DNA of 62,486 nt from Clostridia bacterium (GTDB lineage Bacteria > Bacillota > Clostridia > Christensenellales > Borkfalkiaceae), in contig JAGAJI010000022.1 of the NCBI GenBank assembly GCA_017626135.1, forward strand, positions 1 to 62,486, read 5' to 3'. This document shows positions 27,480-36,394 of the stretch, piece by piece; the stretch's first letter is position 1; each line of letters begins with the position of its first letter. The position numbers were made by a program, and so were the translations under genes. The notes beneath the pieces are model-generated. The model saw only the letters and a program-made list of their open reading frames with translations. It made no database searches and had not been told where the DNA came from.

Positions 27480-27607
27480 AAAATTTGCAAAAACTTGCTT
27501 CAAAAGATTTGAGTTTTTTGAAAGATTTGATATAATATACTATGGGTGGAAATGAAAGTAATTTTTTCTAAATTACGGAAGACAACAAGGAAATAGGAGT
27601 ATAAGAT

Positions 27608-28567
27608 ATGAAACGTATAGGTTTATTGACGAGTGGCGGCGACGCTCCCGGCATGAACGCAGCAATTCGCTCGGTCGTTCGTTCGGGGTTGTATTTTGGT
27701 ATGGAAGTGTATGGCATTGAGCGCGGTTACGCGGGCTTGATCGACAATAACTTGGTAAAAATGGAAATGCGTAGCGTTTCCAACATCGTGCAATGCGGCG
27801 GTACAAAACTCCGTACGGCAAGATGTTTGGAGATGTTGACCAAAGAAGGGCAGCAGAAAGCGTTGGCAACGTTGGAGAAAAACGGCATCGAAGGGCTCGT
27901 AGTCATCGGTGGCGACGGGTCGTTCAGAGGGGCGAAAGTGCTCAGCGAGTACGGCGTTCCCACCATCGGTATTCCCGGCACGATCGACAATGACCTTGCT
28001 TATACCGATTATACGCTTGGATTTGATACGGCTGTCAATACCTGTATCGACGTCATCAATAAGCTTCGTGACACCATGACCTCGCACGAACGCGTCTGCG
28101 TCGTGGAAGTTATGGGCAGACATTGCGGCGACATCGCGCTTTACAGCGGTATCGCCTCGGGTGCGGAGATCATCGTCGTGCCTGAAATCGAATTTAACAT
28201 GGACGAAATCGTGGCGAAAATCAGAAGTTCTCGCGCAAATGGGAAACATTCGAACATCGTCGTAATTGCAGAGGGCGTTATGAGTGCGGCGAAATTTGCC
28301 GAACAGTTGCAGGCCGTTACGGAATATTCCGTACGTCCTACCTGCATCGGTCATGTACAGCGCGGCGGCTCTCCTTCCATGTCGGACAGAATGCTTGCGG
28401 CGCAGTTCGGGAACAAAGCCGTCCGTTTGCTCAACGAGGGGATCGGCAACCGCGTAGTCGGTATTCATGATAATCACATCATCGATATGGATATCATTGA
28501 AGCCGTTTCCATGAAAAAGGCGTTCAATTACGAACTTTACGAAACGTTGCAGATGATTTCCATGTAA
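27608..28567 (+). CDS. pfkA: ATP-dependent 6-phosphofructokinase
   Basis: A 319-residue bacterial PFK phosphorylating fructose 6-phosphate to the 1,6-bisphosphate. ATP site LLTSGGDAPGMNAAIRSVVR is at residues ~5-24. VIGGDGSFRGA is the Gly-rich loop, GIPGTIDNDLAYTDYTLGFD holds the catalytic Asp (TIDND), and EVMGRHCGDIAL and HVQRGGSPSMSDRMLA bind substrate and effector. Length typical of the allosteric tetramer. A likely promoter (TATAAT at 27531-27536) lies just before it. Following dnaE is the common clostridial arrangement. Confidence 0.95.
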   Translation: MKRIGLLTSGGDAPGMNAAIRSVVRSGLYFGMEVYGIERGYAGLIDNNLVKMEMRSVSNIVQCGGTKLRTARCLEMLTKEGQQKALATLEKNGIEGLVVIGGDGSFRGAKVLSEYGVPTIGIPGTIDNDLAYTDYTLGFDTAVNTCIDVINKLRDTMTSHERVCVVEVMGRHCGDIALYSGIASGAEIIVVPEIEFNMDEIVAKIRSSRANGKHSNIVVIAEGVMSAAKFAEQLQAVTEYSVRPTCIGHVQRGGSPSMSDRMLAAQFGNKAVRLLNEGIGNRVVGIHDNHIIDMDIIEAVSMKKAFNYELYETLQMISM

Positions 28568-28583
28568 AGCATGGAACGGATAT

Positions 28584-28612
28584 CGGGTTCGGGTTAAACC
28601 GAGCCCGTTTTT
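28584..28612 (+). terminator. Terminator after pfkA
   Basis: CGGGTTCGGGTT / AACCGAGCCCG stem (one G-T mismatch) followed by TTTTT. Confidence 0.8.
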
Positions 28613-28654
28613 GTTAAAAGATTTAATAATATTCATAAAAGTACTGAATTAGGC

Positions 28655-28683
28655 TTGACAAACGAGCAAAGGAATGCTATACT
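28655..28683 (+). promoter_or_regulatory. Promoter of the YwaF-like gene
   Basis: TTGACA (28655-28660), 17-base spacer and TATACT (28678-28683), with AAGGAG before ATG 28715. Confidence 0.8.
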
Positions 28684-28714
28684 GTAAAACAAAGGATTAC
28701 TAAGGAGAACAAGT

Positions 28715-29464
28715 ATGACTTGGGGACCCGTATTCGGTTGGTTGCATATTTTGACGCTGGTATTAGCGGCAGGGATTATCGTAGGTTTGTACTTTCTATT
28801 GAAGTGCATGGGTGAAAAGTTGAGATTTTTCACGCTTTTCGTGCTTTCCTTTGCCGGGATCGGGGCAATCGTCTATAATCTTGTAAAGTGGGGTTCGCCG
28901 TTGCAATATTTGCCTTTGCATATGTGCTCCATCAATGCGATTTTGCTGCCGATTACCGTGGCGACGAGAAATAAGACGCTCGGCAATTTGCTTATTCTTT
29001 GGTGCGTAGGTGCGCTGATGGCGTTGCTGTTCACCTACGGACAAATGAATTATGAAATTTTCAGCATGACGTTTGCCATTTATTATTTCCCACATATTTT
29101 GGAATTCGCCATTCCCATCTTCCTGTTCGCGTTTAAGATGATCAAGCTCGATTGGCATTGCATCTTGTCGACGCTGCTCATTACCATAGGCATTTATACG
29201 TTCGTACATTTGTGCAACTTGGGAGTCAACGCCTATTGTCTTGCGAACAACGTTTTGGACTGGGAAGGGGAGGTCATTTGGGTCAACTATATGTATTCCA
29301 TAGAACCGAGCGTTGCGCCCTTGCCTTTGTTCTGGTCGCTCATTCCTTATTCCTACTGGTATATGTATGCAGTATTTCCCGTGATTGCGGTGATTTTGCT
29401 GATCGTGTATCTGCCGTCTATGATCAAAGGCAGACGGCAAAATAAAAAGAAGAAAGCCAAATAA
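28715..29464 (+). CDS. YwaF/TMEM164-type integral membrane protein
   Basis: A 249-residue protein with about seven membrane helices and a Lys-rich C-terminal tail. The YWAF-family pattern is visible: a helix followed by QYLPLHMCSINAILLPITVA, then a Pro/His-containing helix FAIYYFPHILEFAIPIFLF. The conserved HxC (LHMC) and the FPHILEFA His resemble the acyltransferase-like TMEM164 fold. Function is not established in bacteria. Transcribed alone between its own promoter and the terminator at 29471. Confidence 0.65.
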   Translation: MTWGPVFGWLHILTLVLAAGIIVGLYFLLKCMGEKLRFFTLFVLSFAGIGAIVYNLVKWGSPLQYLPLHMCSINAILLPITVATRNKTLGNLLILWCVGALMALLFTYGQMNYEIFSMTFAIYYFPHILEFAIPIFLFAFKMIKLDWHCILSTLLITIGIYTFVHLCNLGVNAYCLANNVLDWEGEVIWVNYMYSIEPSVAPLPLFWSLIPYSYWYMYAVFPVIAVILLIVYLPSMIKGRRQNKKKKAK

Positions 29465-29470
29465 AGATAA

Positions 29471-29495
29471 AATCCCACTTGCGAGTGGGATTTTT
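29471..29495 (+). terminator. Terminator after the YwaF-like gene
   Basis: AATCCCACT / AGTGGGATT stem with a TGCG loop followed by TTT. Confidence 0.8.
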
Positions 29496-29595
29496 GTTTG
29501 AGAATAAAAAAATGCGTTTATATATAAATAGAGAAATGCTGATTGCAGCGTTCTATATGATAAGATACGGCTTTACGCCGTAGGAGTGGGAACAA

Positions 29596-30519
29596 ATGAT
29601 TTTAACCGTGTGTATGAGTCCTTGTACTGATGTAACGATAGAGCTCGATTCCTTAAACGTCGGAAAAACAAATATCATCAAAAGCAAGAAACTTTCCTTT
29701 ACGGGCAAGGCGCTCAACGTAGCCATCGGCGTGGCGCGTTTGGGCGGAGAGGCGTATACCACCGGACTTATGTATAATGAAAACGGGTATATGTTTGAAA
29801 ACGAACTGGACAAAGAGGGAGTCAATTTCTCCTTCGTCTGGAACAAAGGGCGGGTGCGTGAGAACTATAAATTCATCGACAGTCGTTCCATGTTGACCGA
29901 AGTCAACGACGTGGGACAAGAAGTCGGGAAAGAAAAACTTAAAGACGTGCTCAGCATCGTACATAATATTTCCGCCCGCAGTAGCGTCACCGTAATCTCA
30001 GGCGGCTTGCCGAGAAACGTAGAACCGGAATATTACGGGGATTTGGTCCGCGCGGTCGATCCTCGCTCTCTTCGGATCGTCGACGCCACCGGGCAGCGTA
30101 TGTTCTCTGCCTTAAAGGAAGGGGTGGATTTGGTCAAGCCCAACATTGAGGAGTTGGAGAATACGTTGGGACGGCATATCGTCTCGACGGACGATATGTT
30201 GGAAGGGTGTTACGATCTGCTTGACAGAGGGGCGAAATGCGTGTTGCTTTCCCTTGGAAAACAGGGCGCGATTATCACCAACGGTACGAACAGTTATCAT
30301 TGTAAGAGTATCAACGTGGCGGTCAATTCCACGATGGGAGCAGGCGAAGGCATGGTTGCGGCGGCAGCGTTGCAAATGGAACGGGGCGCACCTTTGGAAG
30401 AGATTTTGCGCGCAGGGGTTGCGGCGGGCACGGCTACCGTCATGACGGTGGATCAAGTGTCCTTCACCAAGGAAACGTACAACGACGTGCTGTCCATGTT
30501 AAAGGTAACCAGAATTTAA
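29596..30519 (+). CDS. PfkB-family sugar kinase (1-phosphofructokinase/LacC-like) with altered catalytic motif
   Basis: A 307-residue ribokinase-fold kinase. The N-terminus (ILTVCMSPCTDVTIELDSLN) and FTGKALNVAIGVARLGGEAY match 1-phosphofructokinase or tagatose-6-phosphate kinase, where NPALD and GKG.NVA are usual. KPNIEELE is present. The catalytic anion-hole motif normally reads GAGDSMVAG, with Asp as base; here it is STMGAGEGMVAAAAL (~residues 247-261), with Glu in place of the Asp. No PTS or second sugar gene adjoins it. Activity may be changed or lost; the substrate is uncertain. Confidence 0.75.
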   Translation: MILTVCMSPCTDVTIELDSLNVGKTNIIKSKKLSFTGKALNVAIGVARLGGEAYTTGLMYNENGYMFENELDKEGVNFSFVWNKGRVRENYKFIDSRSMLTEVNDVGQEVGKEKLKDVLSIVHNISARSSVTVISGGLPRNVEPEYYGDLVRAVDPRSLRIVDATGQRMFSALKEGVDLVKPNIEELENTLGRHIVSTDDMLEGCYDLLDRGAKCVLLSLGKQGAIITNGTNSYHCKSINVAVNSTMGAGEGMVAAAALQMERGAPLEEILRAGVAAGTATVMTVDQVSFTKETYNDVLSMLKVTRI

Positions 30520-30600
30520 GGGTGTTGATACAAAATAGAAAGGGCAATTGTTGGTTAATTTTCGACTTCCCATTTGTGTCAAAACCCCCTAAAAAATCAG

Positions 30601-30634
30601 AAAATCAGATTTTCGACGTGAAATCTGATTTTTC
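30601..30634 (+). terminator. Terminator after the PfkB-type kinase
   Basis: AAATCAGATTT / AAATCTGATTT stem followed by TTTCTTC. A weaker inverted repeat (about 30521-30596) precedes it. Confidence 0.6.
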
Positions 30635-30790
30635 TTCATTTTGGGATATTTTTTCTCTTTTATCTTGCATTTTCTTAAAATCGGTGATATAATAGAAATA
30701 ATCGGAAGAAACGTTATGACGATCGTCAATTTTGGTAGCGAAACCACAACCGCAGACGGTTACCGCTTGACGACGGACGAAGGAGCGTTT

Positions 30791-31735
30791 ATGCAATATT
30801 TCAATCTTGACAACGGGAAACTGCCGCTTTCCCGCATTATTTTGGGAACGGCTACGGGCGCTTGCTGCAACGGGGAAAATTGCGACGAAGTTTTCAACGA
30901 GGCGCTCAAGCTCGGCGTTACCACCTTCGATACCGCGCGGGTATACGGTCGTTCGGAAGAAGTGATCGGCGACTGGTTGGAACGGACGGGAAACCGCGAG
31001 AAGGTCAATCTTCTTTCCAAAGGCGGACACCATACGCCGCTCCTCAAAAAGCGCGTGAACCGAAAGGAAATTCTTTCCGATCTCGAAGTCTCCTTGCAAA
31101 AACTCAAAACGGATTATATTGATATTTATCTGTTGCACAGAGACGATAAATCCATGCCCGTCGGGGAACTCGTGGAGACCCTCAACGAGGCGTTTTCGCA
31201 GGGGAAAATCAAAGCGTTCGGCGGTTCCAACTGGACGCCTCGTCGCCTCGAACAAGCCAACGAATACGCCTATCAACGTGGGTTACAGCTCTTCACGATT
31301 TCCAGTCCCTATTACGGGTTGGCGGACATGAAGGAGAGCTTTTTCGCCTACGGGCTCGTGGGGCTTACGGGGAAGGAAAAGCAAGCGGATAGGCTTTGGT
31401 ATCAAAACAATCAAATGCCCGTGGTGGCGTATTCCACGCTTGGGAACGGACTCTTCTCGGGTAAGGTGGAAAAGAGAGGGGATTTAAGTCCGTTTTGGGT
31501 GAGGTCGGCGTTTGGGTCGGAGGCGAATTTCCAAAGGCTCGCGAGGGCAAAAGAGCTCGCCCAAAAGAAGGGGTGCACCCTTTCGCAGATTGCGATTGCG
31601 TGGTCGTTGCATAGTTCGATAAACGTGTTTCCGATCATCGGGACAAGCAGGGCGAAACACTTGCGCTCCGCCGTCGAGGCGCTGCAAATCTCTCTTAGCG
31701 AAGAGGAATACGCGTACTTATCTTTCATAAAATGA
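30791..31735 (+). CDS. Aldo/keto reductase
   Basis: A 314-residue (beta/alpha)8 NADPH-type oxidoreductase. The catalytic tetrad is visible: Asp and Tyr in TFDTARVYGRSEEVIG, Lys in NLLSKGGHH, His in YIDIYLLHRDD. The cofactor region VFPIIGTSRAKHLRSAVEAL is near the C-terminus. ATG 30791 is chosen because GAAGGAG lies 7 bases upstream and the family usually starts about 15 residues before RIILGTA. An upstream ATG at 30716 is possible with a weaker site. Substrate cannot be predicted; NGENCD near residue 26 is Cys-rich for the family. Confidence 0.85.
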   Translation: MQYFNLDNGKLPLSRIILGTATGACCNGENCDEVFNEALKLGVTTFDTARVYGRSEEVIGDWLERTGNREKVNLLSKGGHHTPLLKKRVNRKEILSDLEVSLQKLKTDYIDIYLLHRDDKSMPVGELVETLNEAFSQGKIKAFGGSNWTPRRLEQANEYAYQRGLQLFTISSPYYGLADMKESFFAYGLVGLTGKEKQADRLWYQNNQMPVVAYSTLGNGLFSGKVEKRGDLSPFWVRSAFGSEANFQRLARAKELAQKKGCTLSQIAIAWSLHSSINVFPIIGTSRAKHLRSAVEALQISLSEEEYAYLSFIK

Positions 31736-31781
31736 TTTATGCGATAAGAAAATATTTTTTTGCGAAATATGTCGAAAACTA

Positions 31782-31810
31782 TTGAAAAATTTTCGAGAAT
31801 GGATTATAAT
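31782..31810 (+). promoter_or_regulatory. Promoter of the small Cys-rich protein gene
   Basis: TTGAAA (31782-31787), 17-base spacer and TATAAT (31805-31810), followed by AAGGAG at 31860-31865. Confidence 0.7.
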
Positions 31811-31876
31811 AGAGGGGAAAAGAAATTTAGTGGTAAAAAAGGAAATATTCAGCATATAATAAGGAGTGTAATCGGT

Positions 31877-32071
31877 ATGTATTTGAAAGAAAGACAAAAA
31901 GAATTCGACGACGTGAAGTGGTATGACAGCGTTGCGGCAAAATGGGACCAGTGTGGAAATTACGCATTTTGCGTAAAATGCGATAAGGAGAGAAGATATC
32001 CTTGCGCGCGCGCAGAACGCAGATATTATTCGAAAAATATTCGAATCGCAATTGTACGCCGTCACAGATAA
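31877..32071 (+). CDS. Small Cys-containing protein of unknown function
   Basis: A 64-residue open frame with its own promoter and an AAGGAG site 11 bases before the ATG. The peptide starts MYLKERQKEFDDVKWYDS and carries four Cys (C-x5-C-x2-C-x7-C, within CGNYAFCVKCDKERRYPC), a possible metal site, followed by a basic tail ending RRHR. The frame is open upstream to 31760 but lacks a ribosome binding site there. I do not recognise a family. Coding is supported by signals and motif spacing only. Confidence 0.55.
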   Translation: MYLKERQKEFDDVKWYDSVAAKWDQCGNYAFCVKCDKERRYPCARAERRYYSKNIRIAIVRRHR

Positions 32072-32104
32072 AGTACGGAAACAATCGTTTTGAATGGAGG
32101 ATGT

Positions 32105-32590
32105 ATGAATAAAACGGAAAGGATCATTGCCGCCGTCGCCACCATGGCGTTCGGCGTATTGCTGATTGTATTGCAAGGTAAATTTATAGGTTTGCTAATG
32201 ACGGTTGCAGGCATTTGCCTGATCGTGTGGGGCGTCTTGGATTTTCTCCACCACCTGATCCCGCCCGCCGTCATTAAAATCGTAGCCGCCGTATTGATCA
32301 TCGTCTGCGGTTGGGCGTTGGTGGAAGCCGTGCTATATATCGCCGCGGCGCTTCTGTTGATTGCAGGGATCTTGATGTTGTACGACAAAATCAAAAAACG
32401 CGTGTGTTGTGATAATTGGTACTTCACCGTGCTTGAATACGCCGTCCCCGCCTTGTTCATTCTCATCGGATTGCTGCTCTTGTTCCATCAGGCGGCAACC
32501 TTGGAAGTCATCTTCGTCATCTGCGGTATTTTGACGATCATCGACGGGGGATTGCTTTTGGCGGACGCTTTTTTGGAAGATATGGAATGA
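32105..32590 (+). CDS. DUF308/HdeD-like membrane protein
   Basis: A 161-residue protein of paired membrane helices (IIAAVATMAFGVLLIVLQG, LLMTVAGICLIVWGVLDFL, IVAAVLIIVCGWALVEAVLY, ALLLIAGILMLYDKIKKR, YAVPALFILIGLLLLFHQ, VIFVICGILTIIDGGLLLAD). The repeated LxxxGixlixxGi pattern is that of the HdeD/DUF308 family. GGAGG sits just before ATG 32105. Probably co-transcribed with the upstream small protein; function unknown. Confidence 0.65.
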   Translation: MNKTERIIAAVATMAFGVLLIVLQGKFIGLLMTVAGICLIVWGVLDFLHHLIPPAVIKIVAAVLIIVCGWALVEAVLYIAAALLLIAGILMLYDKIKKRVCCDNWYFTVLEYAVPALFILIGLLLLFHQAATLEVIFVICGILTIIDGGLLLADAFLEDME

Positions 32591-32617
32591 ATAGGGAGTA
32601 TACCCTGATAATGGAAG

Positions 32618-32646
32618 AGCGCGACTGAAAAAGTCGCGCTTTTTTT
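32618..32646 (+). terminator. Rho-independent terminator
   Basis: AGCGCGAC / GTCGCGCT stem with a 7-nt loop followed by seven T. Confidence 0.9.
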
Positions 32647-32719
32647 GTGTAAAAATTGCAATAAGATAAAAATTTATCGATTTAGCGATTTGAAATTTAT
32701 TTGAAAGCGGTTCAAGCGT

Positions 32720-32748
32720 TTGGCGATTGAAAAATTGTATGGTATAAT
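32720..32748 (+). promoter_or_regulatory. Promoter of the malate/fumarate/Hdr cluster
   Basis: TTGGCG (32720-32725), 17-base spacer and TATAAT (32743-32748). A small inverted repeat (ATGCTGTTTCAAATAGCAT, 32762-32780) lies in the leader. No clear terminator or promoter is seen from here to 43968, so the genes may be one long transcript. Confidence 0.65.
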
Positions 32749-32805
32749 AGAATTGTATGAATATGCTGTTTCAAATAGCATGAACGTAAAATAGGAGATG
32801 AAACC

Positions 32806-33756
32806 ATGAACAACAAAGTTACAATTATCGGCGCAGGTTCGGTAGGTGCTACCATCGCGTACACGCTCGTTGCGACGGGCTCGGTTGCGGAGATCGTTTT
32901 AATCGACGTGAATAAACCCAAGGCGGAGGGGGAGGCTTTGGATATCCTTCAATCCACGCCCTATCTTCACCCCACGAAGATTTACAGCGGCGACTATGAA
33001 GACGCAGCAGGTTCGGACGTCGTTATCGTTACGTCCGGTGTGGGCAGAAAACCCGGTCAGTCCCGTATCGACCTTACGCAGACGAACGTAAACATCTTGA
33101 AGAGCATTGCACCCGAGATCGTGAAGCACGCGCCCGATGCAATCTATCTTTTCGTTGCAAATCCCGTGGACGTGCTCACCTACGTGTTCTGCCAGATCAC
33201 GGGCATTCCCAAGAGCCGCGTAATCGGCACCGGGACAACCCTTGACAGCATTCGTTTGAGAGCCCGTCTTTCCGAACTTTATTCGGTCAATCAAAAGCAG
33301 GTGCACGCGTACGTGCTCGGCGAACACGGGGATACCTCCTTTGTTGCATGGTCGACGGCAGATATTTCGGGGATTCCTCTCGATCAATACGAACAGACCA
33401 TTTCCCAAAAGGGCGCTTTGGAAGTGACCCCTTACGACAGGGAAGAAGTGGCTACCTTCGTGAGAAAATCGGGCGGGCAGATCATCGCAGGCAAGGGCGC
33501 AACCTTCTACGGCATCGCGGCTTGTGTAGGGCAGATCGTGGGTAGTATCTATTCGAGCGCATACACCATTTTACCCGTTTCCACCGTTTTGGAGGGCGAA
33601 TACGGCATTTCGGGCGTAGCCCTTTCCACCCTTTGCGCAATCGGAAACGAGGGGATCGTCACGACGCTCACGCCCAAACTTTCCGACGAAGAACTCGCCA
33701 AGATGCACAAGAGCGCAGAGGCGTTGAAAGCCGTCATCGCACAGATTGAAATTTAA
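32806..33756 (+). CDS. LDH-fold 2-hydroxyacid dehydrogenase, probable malate dehydrogenase
   Basis: A 316-residue NAD-dependent L-lactate/malate dehydrogenase. The Rossmann motif GAGSVGA is at 9-15, and Asp34 after beta-2 indicates NAD. The catalytic residues Arg87, Asp147, Arg150 and His174 (GEHGDTSF) are present. The overall sequence looks like an LDH (KGATFYGIA). The specificity residue in the mobile loop, Gln in lactate dehydrogenases (QKPGxTR), is Arg81 here (GRKPGQSR), as in malate dehydrogenases. Fumarase begins 11 bases after its stop, ahead of fumarate reductase. Automatic annotation would likely call it ldh. Confidence 0.75.
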   Translation: MNNKVTIIGAGSVGATIAYTLVATGSVAEIVLIDVNKPKAEGEALDILQSTPYLHPTKIYSGDYEDAAGSDVVIVTSGVGRKPGQSRIDLTQTNVNILKSIAPEIVKHAPDAIYLFVANPVDVLTYVFCQITGIPKSRVIGTGTTLDSIRLRARLSELYSVNQKQVHAYVLGEHGDTSFVAWSTADISGIPLDQYEQTISQKGALEVTPYDREEVATFVRKSGGQIIAGKGATFYGIAACVGQIVGSIYSSAYTILPVSTVLEGEYGISGVALSTLCAIGNEGIVTTLTPKLSDEELAKMHKSAEALKAVIAQIEI

Positions 33757-33767
33757 CGGAGAGAATT

Positions 33768-35144
33768 ATGGAATATCGCATTGAGAAAGATACGATGGGG
33801 GAAATGCAAGTCCCCGCAGACAGATACTGGGCGGCGCAGACGCAGAGAAGTTTCCAGAACTTTCAGGTCGGCGGCGAAATCATGCCCAGAGAAATTACCC
33901 ATGCGTTCGGTATTTTGAAGAAAGCGGCGGCGTACGCGAACTGCAAGCTGGGCAAACTGCCCGAGGAAAAGAGAGACGCCATTGCGGCGGCTTGCGACGA
34001 AGTGATTTCAGGAGAATTGAACGGACACTTCCCCCTCGTCGTATGGCAGACGGGTAGCGGTACGCAGTCCAACATGAACGCAAACGAAGTCATCGCAAAT
34101 CGCGGTAACGAAATCGCAGGCAAAAAACTTCTCCACCCCAACGACGATATCAACAAGAGCCAAAGCTCCAACGATACTTTCCCCACGGCAATGCACATCG
34201 CGGCGGTGCTTGCGATTGAAGATCAACTCTTCCCTGCAATGGACAAGTTGATCGCAACGTTCAAGCGTTTGGAAGAAGAAAACGAAGGGATTGTCAAGAG
34301 CGGCAGAACGCATTTGCAGGACGCCGTGCCCATCGCTTTCTCGCAGGAGATCAGCGGTTGGAGAAGCATGATCGAAAAGACGAAGTCGCAGTTGGAGCTT
34401 GCTCTTCCCGGTTTGAAGGAACTTGCGCTCGGCGGTACGGCGGTCGGTACGGGCTTGAACGCCCCCGCAGGCTTTGCGGAAGAAGTGGCGGCGCAGGTTT
34501 CCGCATTGACGGGCAAAACCTTCGTGACGGCGGCGAATAAATACCATGCGTTGACGGCGAAGGACGAACTCGTGTTTGCACACGGCGCGTTGAAAGCGCT
34601 TGCCTGCAACCTCATGAAGATCGCAAACGACGTGCGTTGGCTTGCCAGCGGACCTCGCGACGGGCTTGGGGAAATCTTCATTCCCGAAAACGAACCCGGT
34701 TCTTCCATCATGCCCGGCAAGGTAAATCCCACGCAATGCGAATCCATGACGATGGTTGCCGTACAGGTGATGGCAAACGACGTAGCCGTCAGCATGGGTG
34801 CGTCGCAGGGGAACTTCGAACTCAACGTATTTATGCCCGTCATCATCTACAACTTCCTGCAATCGGTACGTTTGCTCTCCACGGGCATTATTTCCTTCGA
34901 GAAGAACTGCGTAACGGGTATTAAGGCGAACAAGGAAAAGATGCGTCACAATCTTTACAATTCGTTGATGCTCGTCACCGCGCTCAATCCTTATATCGGA
35001 TATGAAAACGCGGCGAAGACGGCGAAGAAAGCGTATAAGGAAAACATTTCTTTGAAGGAAGCTTGCGTAGCGCTCGGCTTTTTGACGGAGGAAAAATTCG
35101 ACGAAGTGTTCCGTCCCGAAGAAATGGCGTATCCTCAGAAGTAA
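33768..35144 (+). CDS. fumC: Fumarate hydratase, class II
   Basis: A 458-residue iron-free fumarase of the aspartase/fumarase superfamily, interconverting malate and fumarate. TDTMG-like [20 protein letters not shown] opens the protein. [40 protein letters not shown] and [20 protein letters not shown] form the active site. The mobile loop signature [15 protein letters not shown] (catalytic Ser) is at ~residues 310-324. It lies between the probable malate dehydrogenase and the Hdr genes, fitting malate to fumarate in a reductive pathway to succinate. Confidence 0.93.
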   Translation: MEYRIEKDTMGEMQVPADRYWAAQTQRSFQNFQVGGEIMPREITHAFGILKKAAAYANCKLGKLPEEKRDAIAAACDEVISGELNGHFPLVVWQTGSGTQSNMNANEVIANRGNEIAGKKLLHPNDDINKSQSSNDTFPTAMHIAAVLAIEDQLFPAMDKLIATFKRLEEENEGIVKSGRTHLQDAVPIAFSQEISGWRSMIEKTKSQLELALPGLKELALGGTAVGTGLNAPAGFAEEVAAQVSALTGKTFVTAANKYHALTAKDELVFAHGALKALACNLMKIANDVRWLASGPRDGLGEIFIPENEPGSSIMPGKVNPTQCESMTMVAVQVMANDVAVSMGASQGNFELNVFMPVIIYNFLQSVRLLSTGIISFEKNCVTGIKANKEKMRHNLYNSLMLVTALNPYIGYENAAKTAKKAYKENISLKEACVALGFLTEEKFDEVFRPEEMAYPQK

Positions 35145-35178
35145 TCGAGGAAATCCAAAGAAAAAGGTATTTGAAAAC

Positions 35179-35958
35179 ATGAAAATCAGTTATTATCCCG
35201 GCTGTACGTTGAGGACGAAGGCAAAGGAGTTGGATACCTCCGCTCGACTTTGCGCGGCGGCGCTTGGCGTAGAGATGGAAGAAATTGAAAATTGGCAATG
35301 TTGCGGCGCCGTCTATCCCATGGGTACGGACGAAATCGCGACCAAGCTGTCTGCGGTGCGGGCGCTCGATTACGCAAAGCATCACGGCGGAAAACTGTTG
35401 ACGCTGTGCTCTGCTTGTCATAACGTGATCAAACGTACCAACGAAGATATGAAGGCAAACGGAGATATCCGTTTCCGCGCGAACAACTATTTGAAGCTCG
35501 ACGAACCCTACGAAGGGGAGACGGAAGTGCTCCATTACCTCGAAATGCTGAAAAACGTCGTGGGATTCGACAATATCAAAAAGGCGGTGGTAAAGCCCTT
35601 GGGTAGAAAAATCGGCGCGTACTACGGTTGTTTGCTTCTTCGACCCAGCGGCGTGATGGCGTTTGACAACCCCGAAAATCCCACAATCATCGAGGACTTT
35701 ATCAAGGCGATCGGCGGTACGCCCGTCGTATATCCCTTCCGCAACGAATGCTGCGGCGCGTACGTAGCGCTGAAAAACAGCGAGTTGCCCAAGCAAAAGA
35801 GCCAAAAAGTGCTTGCAAGTGCGAAGGAAAAGGGCGCGGAAGAAGTGATTACCGCTTGTCCTTTGTGTCTGTATAATTTGCAGGTAAACGGCGGCGATAT
35901 CTTGCCCGTGAAATACTTCACGGAACTGTTGGCGGAAGCTTTGGGGGTACAGGCATGA
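35179..35958 (+). CDS. hdrB: Heterodisulfide reductase subunit B-like protein (two CCG domains)
   Basis: A 259-residue HdrB. Both cysteine-rich CCG motifs are complete: C9, C41-C42, C77, C80 and C151, C191-C192, C227, C230. In methanogen HdrB this pattern binds the two noncubane [4Fe-4S] clusters that cleave the CoM-S-S-CoB disulfide. Such a cofactor is not expected in Clostridia, so the natural disulfide or protein partner is unknown. It starts 34 bases after fumC and overlaps hdrC by 4 bases (ATGA). Confidence 0.88.
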   Translation: MKISYYPGCTLRTKAKELDTSARLCAAALGVEMEEIENWQCCGAVYPMGTDEIATKLSAVRALDYAKHHGGKLLTLCSACHNVIKRTNEDMKANGDIRFRANNYLKLDEPYEGETEVLHYLEMLKNVVGFDNIKKAVVKPLGRKIGAYYGCLLLRPSGVMAFDNPENPTIIEDFIKAIGGTPVVYPFRNECCGAYVALKNSELPKQKSQKVLASAKEKGAEEVITACPLCLYNLQVNGGDILPVKYFTELLAEALGVQA

Positions 35959-36341
35959 CGAAAGAAGAACGTATGGAAAACCTCAACCGCCTGAGCGGTA
36001 CGGACGTCAAAAAGTGCATGAAGTGCGGCAAGTGTTCGGGTAGATGCCCGGCGTTCAAGGACATGGATATCAAGCCTCATCAGTTTGTGTCCATGTTGGC
36101 AAGGGGCAAAGTGGACGAACTCCTCGAATGCGACGCCATCTGGAATTGCCTTTCCTGTATGGCGTGCGTGGAGCGTTGCCCCCGCGGTGTAGCGCCTGCG
36201 GCGGTCGTCGAAGCGGTGCGCGATACGGTGGTGAGAATGCAGGGAAAGAACGGCATCAAGGCGGAGGAAATTCCGCCCATCGTCGACGAGCTCATTCCTC
36301 AGCAGTTGCTTGTCAGCGCGTACAGAAAATACAATAAGTAA
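35955..36341 (+). CDS. hdrC: Heterodisulfide reductase subunit C-like ferredoxin
   Basis: A 128-residue small iron-sulfur protein with two [4Fe-4S] motifs: C21-x2-C24-x2-C27-x3-C31 and C65-x2-C68-x2-C71-x3-C75. The pattern KCMKCGKCSGRCPAFKDMDI then SCMACVERCPRGV is that of HdrC, which relays electrons between HdrA and HdrB. No membrane segment is present, so this is the soluble HdrABC type. Its ATG overlaps the hdrB stop. Confidence 0.88.
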   Translation: MTKEERMENLNRLSGTDVKKCMKCGKCSGRCPAFKDMDIKPHQFVSMLARGKVDELLECDAIWNCLSCMACVERCPRGVAPAAVVEAVRDTVVRMQGKNGIKAEEIPPIVDELIPQQLLVSAYRKYNK

Positions 36342-36394
36342 CTCCCCGATTGATTCGGTTATCAAAATAATTCTAAAGAAAGAGAGTGAATACT

